From assembly GCF_012726345.1 (NCBI RefSeq), contig NZ_PTXN01000021.1, forward strand, positions 1 to 64,000: DNA of 64,000 bases, read 5' to 3'. The DNA is from Marinomonas sp. UCMA 3892 (GTDB taxonomy: Bacteria; Pseudomonadota; Gammaproteobacteria; Pseudomonadales; Marinomonadaceae). This document shows, in pieces, positions 30,561 through 40,529 of the stretch. The notes under the pieces were generated by a model. It saw only the letters and a list, made by a program, of their open reading frames with translations, was not told the origin of the DNA and did no database searches. The stretch's first letter is position 1. Each line of letters opens with the position of its first letter. The translations under genes were made by a program, and so were the position numbers.

Positions 30561-33016
30561 GATTTGCCTTTCGTTTAATGTTTCGAGATATTCGTAGTGG
30601 TGACTTGCTCACACTTTTATTGGCTTTGGTTATTTCAGTGAGCACAGTCACATCGATTGGTTTGTTCATTGATCGCTTACAACTATCCTTCGAACAAGAG
30701 TCTGCAAACCTTCTAGCGGCCGATCGTCTAATCCGCTCTGATGACATTATTCCAGCAGAATGGGAAACAAAGGCGAAAGAACTGTCTTTGCAAACCGCGC
30801 AAAGAACGTCTTTCACTACCATGATGTTCGCTGGTGATTCACTTCAGCTTTCTCAATTAAGTGCAGTTAGCGATGATTATCCATTGAAAGGCGCTTACCT
30901 TGTCGACGACATTTTATTTGGCACAGGTAAAAATTTGACTGAAACGCCAAAGCGGGGGGAGGTTTGGGTATCGTCACGTTTAGCTAGTCTGCTTAAAATT
31001 AGCCTTGGTGATCAAGTTGAAGTGGGAGACGCCTCACTTAAAGTTACGAAATACCTAGTGCGAGATCCCGGTTCCAGCACTTCCGCGTTTGCTATTTCTC
31101 CACGTGCCGTGATGAATATAGCGGATCTTGCGGCAACCAATGTAATTATCCCAGGTAGCCGAGTACGTTATTCTCTCTTGCTTGCTGGAAAGAAAGCTTC
31201 GCTTGAAGAATATGAAACTTGGATAACACCACAATTAAATGAAGGCCAACGTTGGCAAACACCAACTCAGCGTGGGGAACGTATTGGTGACACTATCGGA
31301 CGGGCAGAGTCCTTTTTGTTATTAGCAGGTACTTTAGCGGTAGTTATGTCTGGCGTCGCTATGGCGCTTGCTTCGGCTCGATTTGTAAAACGTCACTTGA
31401 TGCAAGTCGCTATTTTAAAAACACTAGGCGCAACGCCAAAATTATTAGGACGATTATTCTTCCTACAGCTTTTTACTTTATTTCTTATCGGTGCCGTGAT
31501 TGGCTTGAGCGTCGGCTGGGGCATGCAGGAAATAATCGCCTCTTTGCTGTCTGGGTTAATGTCGACAACATTACCAGAGCCCTCTATTAGTCGTTTATGG
31601 CTAGGGGCAGCGACTGGGCTGATATCCATGGTGGCTTTTTGCCTCCCGCTGATGTCTCACCTTATCAAGATTTCGCCATTATCTGTGTTGCAGCCTAATG
31701 CAAAAGTTGAACTTAATACCTTTACCATTTACGTAATCGGATTCATCGGTATGTTTGGATTAATGTGCATGTATACCAATGGCTTCTTGCTGCCAAGCAT
31801 TATGACTGCTGCCATTTTGGGGATTGCACTGTTTGTTGCAGCCATTGGTTGGTTGGCTTTTAAACTTGGCCGTTCGTTGACCTCAGGAGCCACTAGCGGT
31901 TGGCAAATAGGTCTTGCTTCCTTATATAGAAGGTTAATACCAAACCTATTTCAACTTTTGGTATTCACGTTAATCATCATGCTTTCTTTGATTCTGATTG
32001 GAGTTAAATCCAGTTTAATAGCTGACTGGCAACAACAACTACCAGAAGATGCCCCAAATCATTATTTATTCAATGTACAAGCGAACCAAATTGATCCGAT
32101 TAATGATCAAACGACTCAATTGAGTCTCAAAAAATCTGATTGGTATCCTATGGTACGTGGTCGTGTCACCGCAGTGAATGATCAAACCGTACAATCCCTT
32201 TATCCTGACGAAAAGGGCGAGCCTGAGCTTTATGAACGAGAGCTAAACTTAACTTGGTCAGACACACTTGGAAAGGGCAACGAACTTGTCGAAGGGGATT
32301 TCTCAGCAGAAGGCTTGTCTATTGAGCAACGCGTTGCTAAGGAAGCAAACCTAAAAATAGGAGATAAGCTGACTATCAATATTGGTGGCAATATTGTCAC
32401 CTTGCCTATTACTTCCGTTCGTACTGTTGACTGGGGATCAATGCAGCCCAACTTCTACCTAATTTTGCCAAAGAATGTGTTAGAAGATTATCCTGCCAAC
32501 TTTGTAAGTAGCTTGTTTGTAAGTGATAAAGAGGCGCAATCTTTTTATCGATTGATGGCGAAATTCCCTACGGTTTCCATTTTGAATGTGGGCGATATTT
32601 TAAAGCAAATACAGACAATAATAGGGCAGTTATCTCAAGCTATTCAGCTGGTGCTGTTTTGTATTCTTAGTGCTGGCGCTTTAGTGTTATTGGCCAGCGT
32701 TCGCTCGACACTAGAAGAACGTCTAGAGGAAGGCGCTTTGTTGCGAGTGCTAGGCGCTAGAGGTGCATTAGTCAGACAGGCGTTGTTGGTGGAATTTGGC
32801 GCTCTTGGATTCTTTGCCGGACTCATTGCCGCCATAGGCGCAGAAACCTGCTTATTTGGTTTGCAGGTTTTTGTGTTCAACGCCGAAGCGAGTTTTCACC
32901 CATTATTATGGCTGTTGGGACCCTCGATTGGTGTGTTCGTCATATCAACGATTGGTATATTTGCTAGTAGGACTGTGTTAAAAGTGCCGCCCATGCTTTT
33001 ACTACGTGGGTTATAA
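30557..33016 (+). CDS. ybbP: ABC transporter permease, FtsX/MacB-like (YbbP)
   Basis: An 819-aa inner-membrane protein. One N-terminal helix (about residues 15-37) is followed by a periplasmic domain, then a first FtsX-type set of helices (about 250-370), a central pair (about 385-490), a second periplasmic domain (about 490-690) and a final FtsX set (about 700-810). This doubled FtsX plan matches YbbP. It forms the permease of the YbbAP exporter, four bases overlapping the ATPase gene. It is the last gene of the operon; polB follows after 60 bp. Confidence 0.9.
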   Translation: MRFAFRLMFRDIRSGDLLTLLLALVISVSTVTSIGLFIDRLQLSFEQESANLLAADRLIRSDDIIPAEWETKAKELSLQTAQRTSFTTMMFAGDSLQLSQLSAVSDDYPLKGAYLVDDILFGTGKNLTETPKRGEVWVSSRLASLLKISLGDQVEVGDASLKVTKYLVRDPGSSTSAFAISPRAVMNIADLAATNVIIPGSRVRYSLLLAGKKASLEEYETWITPQLNEGQRWQTPTQRGERIGDTIGRAESFLLLAGTLAVVMSGVAMALASARFVKRHLMQVAILKTLGATPKLLGRLFFLQLFTLFLIGAVIGLSVGWGMQEIIASLLSGLMSTTLPEPSISRLWLGAATGLISMVAFCLPLMSHLIKISPLSVLQPNAKVELNTFTIYVIGFIGMFGLMCMYTNGFLLPSIMTAAILGIALFVAAIGWLAFKLGRSLTSGATSGWQIGLASLYRRLIPNLFQLLVFTLIIMLSLILIGVKSSLIADWQQQLPEDAPNHYLFNVQANQIDPINDQTTQLSLKKSDWYPMVRGRVTAVNDQTVQSLYPDEKGEPELYERELNLTWSDTLGKGNELVEGDFSAEGLSIEQRVAKEANLKIGDKLTINIGGNIVTLPITSVRTVDWGSMQPNFYLILPKNVLEDYPANFVSSLFVSDKEAQSFYRLMAKFPTVSILNVGDILKQIQTIIGQLSQAIQLVLFCILSAGALVLLASVRSTLEERLEEGALLRVLGARGALVRQALLVEFGALGFFAGLIAAIGAETCLFGLQVFVFNAEASFHPLLWLLGPSIGVFVISTIGIFASRTVLKVPPMLLLRGL

Positions 33017-33076
33017 TTAAAAACGTTCCATAAGCGCTTTGGGATTACGTACTTTTAACAATACTAGGCTGTTTAG

Positions 33077-35425
33077 ATGTTTGTAGAAAAAACCGGCTAT
33101 ATTGTGACCCGCCATACGCGTGATGTTAGCGGCCACATTGAAATGAGCCTTTTTATAAAGACACCGGAAGGAACGGTAAAAGTCCTTCCGGACAGGCAGC
33201 TTAGCGTATTTTTCACCGATGCACCGCTCGATAGTCTTCCAGCTGATATAACGGGCGTGCAATGTTCCGAATCTGCATTGAAGTCATTCAATAACGAGCC
33301 AGTTGTGTTAGTTCAAAGCACTAGCCTAATGCTCCACCAGCAAATGATTAATTTGGTAAAGCGTAATGGCTTCTCTGTTTTTGAAGAAGATATTAAGGCT
33401 CACAATCGTTATTTGATGGAACGCAATATTAGAGGTGCAGTGCGTTTTATTGGTGTCCCCGACTCAAGTAATCAAACTTTTCGCCAAGCTAGGGTTATTG
33501 CTGGTGATTGGCAACCAGATTGGAATGTTTGGTCACTGGATATCGAAACCTCTGTTTCAACAAACACCTTGCTTTCCATAGGCATTACATCACGAGATCA
33601 ACGAGTCGCTTTCGTAGTAACCGACCAAGAGGCCAGTTCTCCAATTATTCGTCGTTTTAGTGATGAAAAAAGCTTATTACTGGCGTTTATTCGTTATGTA
33701 AAAAAGTATTCACCAGATATTTTTATTGGTTGGAATCTAATTGGCTTTGATTTGCAATTTATTGATCAGCGCTGTCAGATTCTAGGGATTCGTCCAGCAT
33801 TTGGTGTCAATGGTGAGAACTGGAATATTCGCTCATCCGATAATCAGGGCAAATACTTTGCCAGCATTCCCGGACGCGTTGCTTTAGACGGCATCACTTT
33901 ATTGAAAGTGGGTGGTTATCATTTTGAATCCTACAGTCTAAACAACGTCAGTAACGAAATTCTTGATGATGGCAAGCTCCTGCATGGGAGCGAACGTTGG
34001 CAAGAAATAGAAAGGTTGCACAAAGAAGATCTAGATGCATTTGTTGCCTACAATCTGCAAGATTGCGACCTTGTTATGCGTATTTTTGAAAAACTAAAGC
34101 TTATAGAGTTACAACAAACCCGAGTTGATTTAACAGGCATTCCTTTTGAGCAAACAGGTGGCTCAGTCGCAGCCTTTGAAAATTTATATTTACCGCGACT
34201 CCATTCGGCAGGTTGGGTTGCACCTGCATGGAGGGATGATGTCTTTGTCGCAAGCCCTGGTGGTTTCGTTATGTCATCCATACCTGGGCTATATAAGAAT
34301 GTATTGGTATTCGATTTTAAAAGTTTGTATCCAAGTATTATTCGCACCTTTCATGTTGATCCTTTGGCGCGCATAGCAGCGCAGCATTCAGCAGCACTAT
34401 GCCATAACAAATTATCTACTACGCAGCTGGTTCCTGGTTTTCTGGGCGCTCGTTTTGATCGCCAACAAGCCATTTTGCCCTCATTAGTTGGTGAGCTTGC
34501 TCAGGCAAGGGAGGAAGCCAAAAGAGTTGGCAATGGCATTTTAAGCTATGCTATTAAAATCATTATGAATTCATTTTATGGCGTATTGGGATCAAACGTT
34601 TGTCGTTTTTACCATGCGGAATTGGCTAGTTCTATCACCATGCGTGGCCATGAACTGTTAGGTAGAACTCAAGTCTGGATGGAAGAGCGTGGTGCTCGAG
34701 TGATATATGGCGACACAGATTCTCTCTTTGTCACATTAAACAGCGAGCAAGAAGACCCTCAAAAACAAGGTGAGCGATTGCGCGATGATATTAATGCCTG
34801 TTTATCAAACTGGTGTAAGGAGTACGCGCAGCTTGACTCCCATTTAGAGCTTGAGTTTGAAAGAGTTTACGAACGATTTTTCATGCCCACAATACGCGGG
34901 CAAGAAGAAGGCAGTAAAAAGCGCTATGCAGGAAAATCAAACGGAAAACTTGTTTTTAAAGGCTTGGAGGCCGCTCGAACTGATTGGACGCCTTTGGCAA
35001 GACAATTTCAAAGAACTTTGTTTGAGAAAGTGTTTAGTGATGAAAACCCAATAACTTACATTCAAGAGACCATTGCAAAACTTAGAGCGGGTGATTATGA
35101 CGAGCAATTGGTTTACAGCAAGCAGTTGAGTCGACCGTTGTCTTCTTACACAAAAAATAAGCCGCCGCATGTAAGAGCGGCAGCCATGATCGATCAAAAA
35201 AGAGCAGAGCAGGGGCTTCCCTTAGAATACAACAAAGGTAGAAAGCGTGTTTATTACCTTTATCAGCGCTCTGGCGTGGTGCCTTATGAAAGCTCTGGGG
35301 ATTTGATTGATTTGGATTACGAGCATTATATCGAGAAGCAGATAGAACCTATTGCCGATAGCATATTGCCATTTTTCAAAACCAATATGGCAAGTTTGCT
35401 CTCGCAGCAAATCTCTTTGCTTTAG
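33077..35425 (+). CDS. polB: DNA polymerase II
   Basis: A 782-aa family B polymerase, within one residue of the E. coli enzyme. WSLDIETS (about residues 154-161) is exonuclease motif I. FDFKSLYPSIIR (about 414) is polymerase motif A, KIIMNSFYGVLGS is motif B, and YGDTDSLF (about 543) is motif C with the catalytic aspartates. Pol II takes part in replication restart and lesion tolerance. In E. coli it is SOS-induced, but no CTG-N10-CAG box was found in the 60 bp upstream here. Confidence 0.96.
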   Translation: MFVEKTGYIVTRHTRDVSGHIEMSLFIKTPEGTVKVLPDRQLSVFFTDAPLDSLPADITGVQCSESALKSFNNEPVVLVQSTSLMLHQQMINLVKRNGFSVFEEDIKAHNRYLMERNIRGAVRFIGVPDSSNQTFRQARVIAGDWQPDWNVWSLDIETSVSTNTLLSIGITSRDQRVAFVVTDQEASSPIIRRFSDEKSLLLAFIRYVKKYSPDIFIGWNLIGFDLQFIDQRCQILGIRPAFGVNGENWNIRSSDNQGKYFASIPGRVALDGITLLKVGGYHFESYSLNNVSNEILDDGKLLHGSERWQEIERLHKEDLDAFVAYNLQDCDLVMRIFEKLKLIELQQTRVDLTGIPFEQTGGSVAAFENLYLPRLHSAGWVAPAWRDDVFVASPGGFVMSSIPGLYKNVLVFDFKSLYPSIIRTFHVDPLARIAAQHSAALCHNKLSTTQLVPGFLGARFDRQQAILPSLVGELAQAREEAKRVGNGILSYAIKIIMNSFYGVLGSNVCRFYHAELASSITMRGHELLGRTQVWMEERGARVIYGDTDSLFVTLNSEQEDPQKQGERLRDDINACLSNWCKEYAQLDSHLELEFERVYERFFMPTIRGQEEGSKKRYAGKSNGKLVFKGLEAARTDWTPLARQFQRTLFEKVFSDENPITYIQETIAKLRAGDYDEQLVYSKQLSRPLSSYTKNKPPHVRAAAMIDQKRAEQGLPLEYNKGRKRVYYLYQRSGVVPYESSGDLIDLDYEHYIEKQIEPIADSILPFFKTNMASLLSQQISLL

Positions 35426-35439
35426 TTTTTATTAAGCGA

Positions 35440-36216
35440 TTAGATACGGATTCCGAATGCTGTTGCTGTGTTGTCTAGTGTTATTTGCGCCAGCTCTTCC
35501 AAAGAAATCCCTTTTAATCTAGCAACTTCTTGTGCAACCCATGGCAAATATTTAGGATGATTTCTCTTTGGTCGCGGACGAATATTGCGAGGTAGTAAAT
35601 AAGGCGCGTCAGTTTCAATAAGTAGTTTATCCAAAGGAATATGAGGAACAGAAGTTTGCAAATCTGCGCCTCGGCGTTCATCACAAACCCAACCTGTGAT
35701 ACCAATAAACAATCCCAGTTCTAAATATTTTTCTAACTCAACTCGACTTCCTGTAAAACAATGAATCACAGATTTTTGCGCTAGCTTTGGATACTTTTTA
35801 AGTATCTCTATCATCTCTTTATGTGCATCTCTTTCATGTAGATACAGTGGAAGTTCGTGTTCAATTGCCAATTCTATTTGCTCATTAAATGCATAAAACT
35901 GCTCGACTTGTGTTGAGTAGTTGCGGTTGAAATCGAGTCCTGTTTCACCAATAGCGACAGGTTTTGCGTAGTTAATAAGAGCAGAAAACTGCGATTTACT
36001 TTCGTTATTCCAAGTTTTTGCTTGATGAGGGTGGCAGCCTATTGTGTTCCATATCGAAGAGTATTTCTGGCTTAACACTTGGATCTGTTTGCTTTCCGCT
36101 AAATCGGATGCGATACAGATCATACCTTTAACACCAACCTCTTGCATGTCGATCATTGTTTGATCTAAATCATCTAGAAAATAGCTGTGATTAATATTTA
36201 CTCCGATGTCTATCAT
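35440..36216 (-). CDS. tatD: TatD-family metal-dependent deoxyribonuclease
   Basis: A 258-aa TIM-barrel nuclease close to E. coli TatD. IGCHPHQAKTW, AIGETGLDFNRN (metal-binding glutamate), YLHERDAH, VIHCFTG and LLIETDAPYLLPR hold the metal and catalytic residues. GVNINH in the first strand agrees with the TatD branch (GVN) rather than YcfH. The enzyme digests single-stranded DNA and acts in peroxide damage repair and DNA degradation. Its start overlaps the stop of the HDOD gene by 4 bases. It ends 14 bp from the converging polB. Confidence 0.94.
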   Translation of the reverse strand: MIDIGVNINHSYFLDDLDQTMIDMQEVGVKGMICIASDLAESKQIQVLSQKYSSIWNTIGCHPHQAKTWNNESKSQFSALINYAKPVAIGETGLDFNRNYSTQVEQFYAFNEQIELAIEHELPLYLHERDAHKEMIEILKKYPKLAQKSVIHCFTGSRVELEKYLELGLFIGITGWVCDERRGADLQTSVPHIPLDKLLIETDAPYLLPRNIRPRPKRNHPKYLPWVAQEVARLKGISLEELAQITLDNTATAFGIRI

Positions 36217-37397
36217 AAACTTCCCATTTCACGAGCTTCTTTTAAGCTTTTTATATAAAGATCTTTGAGTGATTGCTTTGATATATTTTTGGTTGCAAGC
36301 ATATCAAAGGGGATTTTCTCCCATCGACCGGCTTCATACGCAACGACTATTTTTAAAATTCCACCTAAATTACCTTTGTACTCTAGTAATGCGGATTTTA
36401 TGTTTTCGTCAAGTGGTAAATATTTCAGAAGTATTGGCAGTTCTTCGCCGAAAAAGCTTGGCAGGTAAGAAAAAAGCCCTACTAAAAAAGCACCATCTAA
36501 CTTTGGGAGCAGTGCACCAGAGAGGTTTTGACAAAAACAAGCTCGAGAAACTGCCATAGAGAATAAACAATTAGGCTTACCTGGTACACTTCCTAACATG
36601 ACAAGTCCAACCCATTTAATCAGGTCTCTGACGCCAATTATCTCAATTGCTCGTTGAGCATTAGATACATTAAATTGGCTACGATACATCACTGAATGTG
36701 TGAGTTTAATAATTCGATAAGTGAGTGTAGGGTCTCGCTCAATACATTCAGCTAATACTCGTGGAGATGACTCTCGGTTGTTAAGCGCAACTAATAAATC
36801 AATCAAAATAGCTTGATACGCTAAGACTCGTTTACCTTTAACTGATGTTATTTTATTGATGAAATTACCACTAAATTGGCCTTCAGGAATACTTTCTAAA
36901 AGCTTCGTAAATTGTTCCGACTTTTCTACTTTATTAACCCAAAGCTTTTTTGACGATAAGGCTGGATGTTTAAATCTTGTAAGAGCATCATCGACAGATA
37001 GATGATCTAAGGTGAGCATTACGTAAGAAAAAACACTCAGCAATGCAACAGTAAATGCTTCAGGGTTAGGATTTATAATGCCCAGCTGGTAGCCTTGAAG
37101 ACGAAACTCAGTTAATGTCTCAATATGTTTTTCAGTCAAATCATTGGCACATAAGAAAATTACCATATGAATGTTTGTTTGTAATGGTAGGGCCGAGAGT
37201 TCATTTAGGCTAGTCTGAAAAAATATAGTTTTTTGCTGTGTTATTTCGTTAAGATTAACATCAACGAACAAAGAGCTTAGAAAAGAAGCATCTTGCCCTT
37301 GAGTTACATTGCTTGGATGTAGTATGTAATATGCGGTTGTTTCTGATAGTCGATTTACAACAGCTTTACGGCAAAAAAGTATATCGGCATCCTTCAT
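36213..37397 (-). CDS. Degenerate EAL plus HDOD-domain protein
   Basis: A 394-aa cytoplasmic protein with the plan of the YuxH/CdgJ group: an N-terminal region (about residues 1-185) like a reduced EAL phosphodiesterase domain that has lost all catalytic motifs, then an HDOD domain (about 190-390, with ALNNRESSPRVLAECIERDPTLTYRIIKL and the RAIEIIGVRDLIKWV segment). Such proteins relay signals for motility or stress without c-di-GMP hydrolysis. The ATG at 37397 follows AAGGA; a TTG upstream was rejected. It overlaps tatD and diverges from cheV, which supports a chemotaxis or motility tie (inference). Confidence 0.82.
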   Translation of the reverse strand: MKDADILFCRKAVVNRLSETTAYYILHPSNVTQGQDASFLSSLFVDVNLNEITQQKTIFFQTSLNELSALPLQTNIHMVIFLCANDLTEKHIETLTEFRLQGYQLGIINPNPEAFTVALLSVFSYVMLTLDHLSVDDALTRFKHPALSSKKLWVNKVEKSEQFTKLLESIPEGQFSGNFINKITSVKGKRVLAYQAILIDLLVALNNRESSPRVLAECIERDPTLTYRIIKLTHSVMYRSQFNVSNAQRAIEIIGVRDLIKWVGLVMLGSVPGKPNCLFSMAVSRACFCQNLSGALLPKLDGAFLVGLFSYLPSFFGEELPILLKYLPLDENIKSALLEYKGNLGGILKIVVAYEAGRWEKIPFDMLATKNISKQSLKDLYIKSLKEAREMGSL

Positions 37398-37510
37398 TAA
37401 GAATCCTTGCAAGAAGAGTTAACACAAAAAAATACTGTAAGATTTATCCTTATAGAATATCATGGTTATAATGGATTAATGCCTTAATTTAAAAATGTTT
37501 GGAGTAATAT

Positions 37511-38446
37511 ATGGCAAGCATGCTAGACGCTGTAGACCAAAGAACCAAGTTAGTGGGTGAAAACCGCTTGGAACTTTTAATGTTCCGCCTTGGTGGAATG
37601 CAAATGTTTGCAATAAACGTTTTTAAAGTTCAAGAAGTGGTCATGCTACCCAAGTTGAACTTAATGCCGCATAGGCACCCATCAGTCGCTGGTGTGACAC
37701 ACTTTCGTGGAAGAACAGTGCCAGTTATCGACTTATCTGAATCAATTGGTATGAGACCAATCGATCGCACCCAGCCATGTAATTTAATTGTGACTGAATA
37801 TAACAATACCGTACAAGGATTTATGGTTGGTGAAGTCGATCGTATTATCAATATGAACTGGAATGAAATTTTACCTCCACCAGATGGAACTGGCCGTCAA
37901 CATTACCTAACAGCGATTACTCGAGTTAATGACCGTATTGTTGAAATCATCGATGTTGAGAAAGTTTTAGCCGAAATATCACCTTATGATACTAGTGTTA
38001 GCGATCACGTTATAGATAAAGATCTGTTGACCCTAGCTAAAGGCTTAGAAGTGCTAGTTGTTGACGATTCATCTGTTGGTTTAGCACAATGTCGCTCCAC
38101 ATTAGATTTCATGGGCATTACTGTTCATGAAGCTACTGATGGCAAACGAGGGCTTGAAAAACTAAAGAAATGGGCTGACGCAGGTGAAATTGTTCCAGAA
38201 AAATTATTAATGATGATCACAGATGCGGAAATGCCGGAGATGGACGGTTATCGTTTAACGCGTGAAGTACGTGAAGACCCGAGACTTAAAGATCTATATA
38301 TCGTCTTACATACGTCTCTTAGTGGTAGTTTTAACAAAGCCATGGTGCAAAAAGTTGGCTGTGATGATTTCTTGTCGAAATTCCAACCAGACAAGCTGGC
38401 GTCTTTGATTCAAGAGAGAATTCGTGGCGTTGTTAATCAAGAGTAA
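37511..38446 (+). CDS. cheV: Chemotaxis coupling protein CheV
   Basis: A 311-aa fusion of a CheW domain and a receiver domain. The CheW part (about residues 18-165: LLMFRLGGMQMFAINVFKVQEVV, VIDLSESIGM) couples chemoreceptors to CheA. The receiver part (about 180-305) has VLVVDDSS, the phosphorylated aspartate in TDAEMPEMDG, the threonine in LHTSLS and the lysine in DDFLSKF. Phosphorylation probably tunes adaptation. GGAG lies before the ATG. It is a single gene with its own terminator, away from any che operon. Confidence 0.95.
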   Translation: MASMLDAVDQRTKLVGENRLELLMFRLGGMQMFAINVFKVQEVVMLPKLNLMPHRHPSVAGVTHFRGRTVPVIDLSESIGMRPIDRTQPCNLIVTEYNNTVQGFMVGEVDRIINMNWNEILPPPDGTGRQHYLTAITRVNDRIVEIIDVEKVLAEISPYDTSVSDHVIDKDLLTLAKGLEVLVVDDSSVGLAQCRSTLDFMGITVHEATDGKRGLEKLKKWADAGEIVPEKLLMMITDAEMPEMDGYRLTREVREDPRLKDLYIVLHTSLSGSFNKAMVQKVGCDDFLSKFQPDKLASLIQERIRGVVNQE

Positions 38447-38486
38447 TATAGAAAAGCTACTGATTAATAATGTTCTAATAAAGTAT

Positions 38487-38515
38487 AAAAAGCAGGCTAA
38501 TGTCTGCTTTTTTGT
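38487..38515 (+). terminator. Terminator of cheV
   Basis: AAAAAGCAG (38487-38495) pairs with CTGCTTTTT (38504-38512) around a short centre, followed by more Ts. It lies 41 bp after the cheV stop. Confidence 0.75.
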
Positions 38516-38551
38516 TGTCTTTCTCCATGGCTAGGAAGGGTGTTTTATCTT

Positions 38552-39355
38552 ATGCCAAGTATTGAAATGTTTTTTTTATTGCTCTTTATTGGGGCGGCAA
38601 CAGGCTCAATCACTTCCATTATTAAAATAGCGCCGGCACTGATTGCCATTCCTGCCTTATACTTTTTTTTGCCTGTATTTAATTTGTCTTTCGAACATCT
38701 CATGCTTCCTGCAATTGCTACTTGTATCACTGCGTTTATCCCAGCGCATCTTTATGCTTGGATAATTTCTATGAAAAAGGGAGAGGTTGATTCGCAGCAG
38801 TTGCTCAACTTCGCTCCAGGTATTGCGATGGGCGGCGTAATAGGCGCACAATTACTGTCTCTTAGTAGCCTGTTCGTTTTCAAAATTGCTTTCTCGTTAA
38901 TCGCCCTCATCGCTGTTGCAAACGTTGTCTTTCGATCTAGATCAGAGACACTGCATATAGCGCCGGTAGGGAAAACATGGAATTTACCCATTGGCTTAAT
39001 CATTGGTGTATTGTCACTTGTCGCTGGCAATTGTGGTCATACGTTAGGGCACTTATTATGTCGTTTTAAGAAAGTTGAGGCTAAACTAGAACAAGGTACA
39101 TCAAATGGTTTTGTTGTTTTTGCTTCCATAGCAGCAATGATCGGCTTTATTTATCCCGCACAAACCTTCGATCATATAGGGTTTACTGGTTTTGCTGGTG
39201 CAGTACAATTACCTTCAATGATTATTTTGTCGTGTAGTCATTTATTTTTTTATTGGTTGTGTCATAACCGAGGCAATACACTAGACAAAAGCGTCTTATC
39301 CATCAGTGTTATTGTATTTGTGGCTTTTTCTGTCCTTCGTCTATGGATCTCATGA
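38552..39355 (+). CDS. TSUP (TauE/SafE) family permease
   Basis: A 267-aa membrane protein with about eight helices and two related halves, each opening with a Gly/Pro-rich loop (GAATGSITSIIKIAPALIAIPAL and GVLSLVAGNCGHTLGHLL). This plan is that of TauE/SafE permeases, which move sulfite, sulfonates or other organic anions; the substrate here is unknown. ATG at 38552 was preferred to an earlier GTG that lies on top of the AAGG ribosome binding site. Confidence 0.82.
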   Translation: MPSIEMFFLLLFIGAATGSITSIIKIAPALIAIPALYFFLPVFNLSFEHLMLPAIATCITAFIPAHLYAWIISMKKGEVDSQQLLNFAPGIAMGGVIGAQLLSLSSLFVFKIAFSLIALIAVANVVFRSRSETLHIAPVGKTWNLPIGLIIGVLSLVAGNCGHTLGHLLCRFKKVEAKLEQGTSNGFVVFASIAAMIGFIYPAQTFDHIGFTGFAGAVQLPSMIILSCSHLFFYWLCHNRGNTLDKSVLSISVIVFVAFSVLRLWIS

Positions 39356-39498
39356 CGTATTTTTCTGTGTTGAATGTTAATTTGTGTTACTTGGCTCAAT
39401 AATAGAATTACCACGAACCTTCTATTTAGATACGAAACTACACAATATCAAGCCATAATTAGCTTGGTATTTTCATTATTGCCCCCAATTTATTGGCT

Positions 39499-39504
39499 TA
39501 TAAT
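39499..39504 (+). promoter_or_regulatory. -10 element of a hemH promoter
   Basis: A perfect TATAAT hexamer 31-36 bp before the hemH ATG. The matching -35 region at 17 bp spacing (TTATTG) is poor, so the promoter call rests mainly on the -10 and its position. Confidence 0.4.
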
Positions 39505-39535
39505 AGATAAAGAACTCCAACTCAAAAGGTATAGC

Positions 39536-40528
39536 ATGAAAAACACGAGCGACTATGGCGTATTGATGATGAACTTGGGGACACCAGATGCTCCACAGAC
39601 ACCTGAAGTTCGCCGTTATCTTAGAGAGTTTCTTTCTGATTCTCGTGTTGTAGATTTAAATCCTTTAATTTGGAAGCCTATCCTCAACCTAATTATTCTT
39701 ACTATACGCCCACCAAAAGTAGCAAAGATCTACCAACAAGTTTGGATGGATGAAGGTTCACCTCTTCTAGTGTTAAGTGAAAGATTAAAGGAAAAGGTAA
39801 AAGAGGCTCTATCAGAAAAAAAAGATCAAACGGTTCCTGTTGAACTGGCAATGACTTATGGCAATCCAAGTGTTGAGGTAGCCGCAAATAAATTAAGAGA
39901 GCAGGGTGTCAAAAATATAATTGTTATCCCTATGTACCCACAGTTCTCGGCTACGACCACTGCAGCGGCTTATGATAGATTAATGAAATCGCTAAAGAGC
40001 TGTCCTCATTGGCCATCACTACAACTGCTTCATGATTATGCTGATCATCCCATGTATATCAAGGCGCTATCTAATTCGGTACGTGCTCAATGGGACAAGC
40101 AGGGTGAGAGACGTCATCTTGTTTTATCTTACCATGGCATTCCAAAACGTTACGTTACGAATGGAGATCCTTATGCGCGTCGCTGCGAAACTACAAGTCG
40201 ATTAGTTGCTGAGGAGTTAGAATTAGGTGATCACGAGTGGACACATGTTTATCAATCTAGGTTCGGGCGTGAAGAATGGTTGAAGCCTTATGCTGATGCT
40301 ACGCTGAAAGCTTTACCTTCGATGGGAGTGAAAAAAATTAACATTATTAGTCCCGCATTTTCAATTGACTGCATCGAGACATTAGAAGAAGTTACTCTGG
40401 AGCTAGGTGATGAGTTTAAAAATAATGGTGGTTTAGCATTTGACTACATTCCTGCGTTAAACGATACACCTGATCAAGTAGCCTTATATGTTAATTTGAT
40501 TGAACAAAATTCTAAGCAGTGGACGTAA
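39536..40528 (+). CDS. hemH: Ferrochelatase
   Basis: A 330-aa enzyme that inserts ferrous iron into protoporphyrin IX, the last step of haem synthesis. LSYHGIPKRYV holds the metal-binding histidine (about residue 200). SPAFSIDCIETLEEV is the C-terminal signature with the glutamate. The start MKNTSDYGVLMMNLGTPDAP matches the family; a longer open frame upstream is not coding. AAAAGG precedes the ATG. The HAD hydrolase gene follows after one base, so the two are probably co-transcribed. Confidence 0.95.
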   Translation: MKNTSDYGVLMMNLGTPDAPQTPEVRRYLREFLSDSRVVDLNPLIWKPILNLIILTIRPPKVAKIYQQVWMDEGSPLLVLSERLKEKVKEALSEKKDQTVPVELAMTYGNPSVEVAANKLREQGVKNIIVIPMYPQFSATTTAAAYDRLMKSLKSCPHWPSLQLLHDYADHPMYIKALSNSVRAQWDKQGERRHLVLSYHGIPKRYVTNGDPYARRCETTSRLVAEELELGDHEWTHVYQSRFGREEWLKPYADATLKALPSMGVKKINIISPAFSIDCIETLEEVTLELGDEFKNNGGLAFDYIPALNDTPDQVALYVNLIEQNSKQWT

Positions 40529-40529
40529 A

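Noticed and set aside
33017..33076. SOS box before polB
   Set aside because: E. coli polB has one, but no CTG-N10-CAG site is found in this gap.
39374..39535. Longer N-terminus for ferrochelatase
   Set aside because: The added residues do not fit the family, and the stretch holds a TATAAT promoter element and the ribosome binding site.
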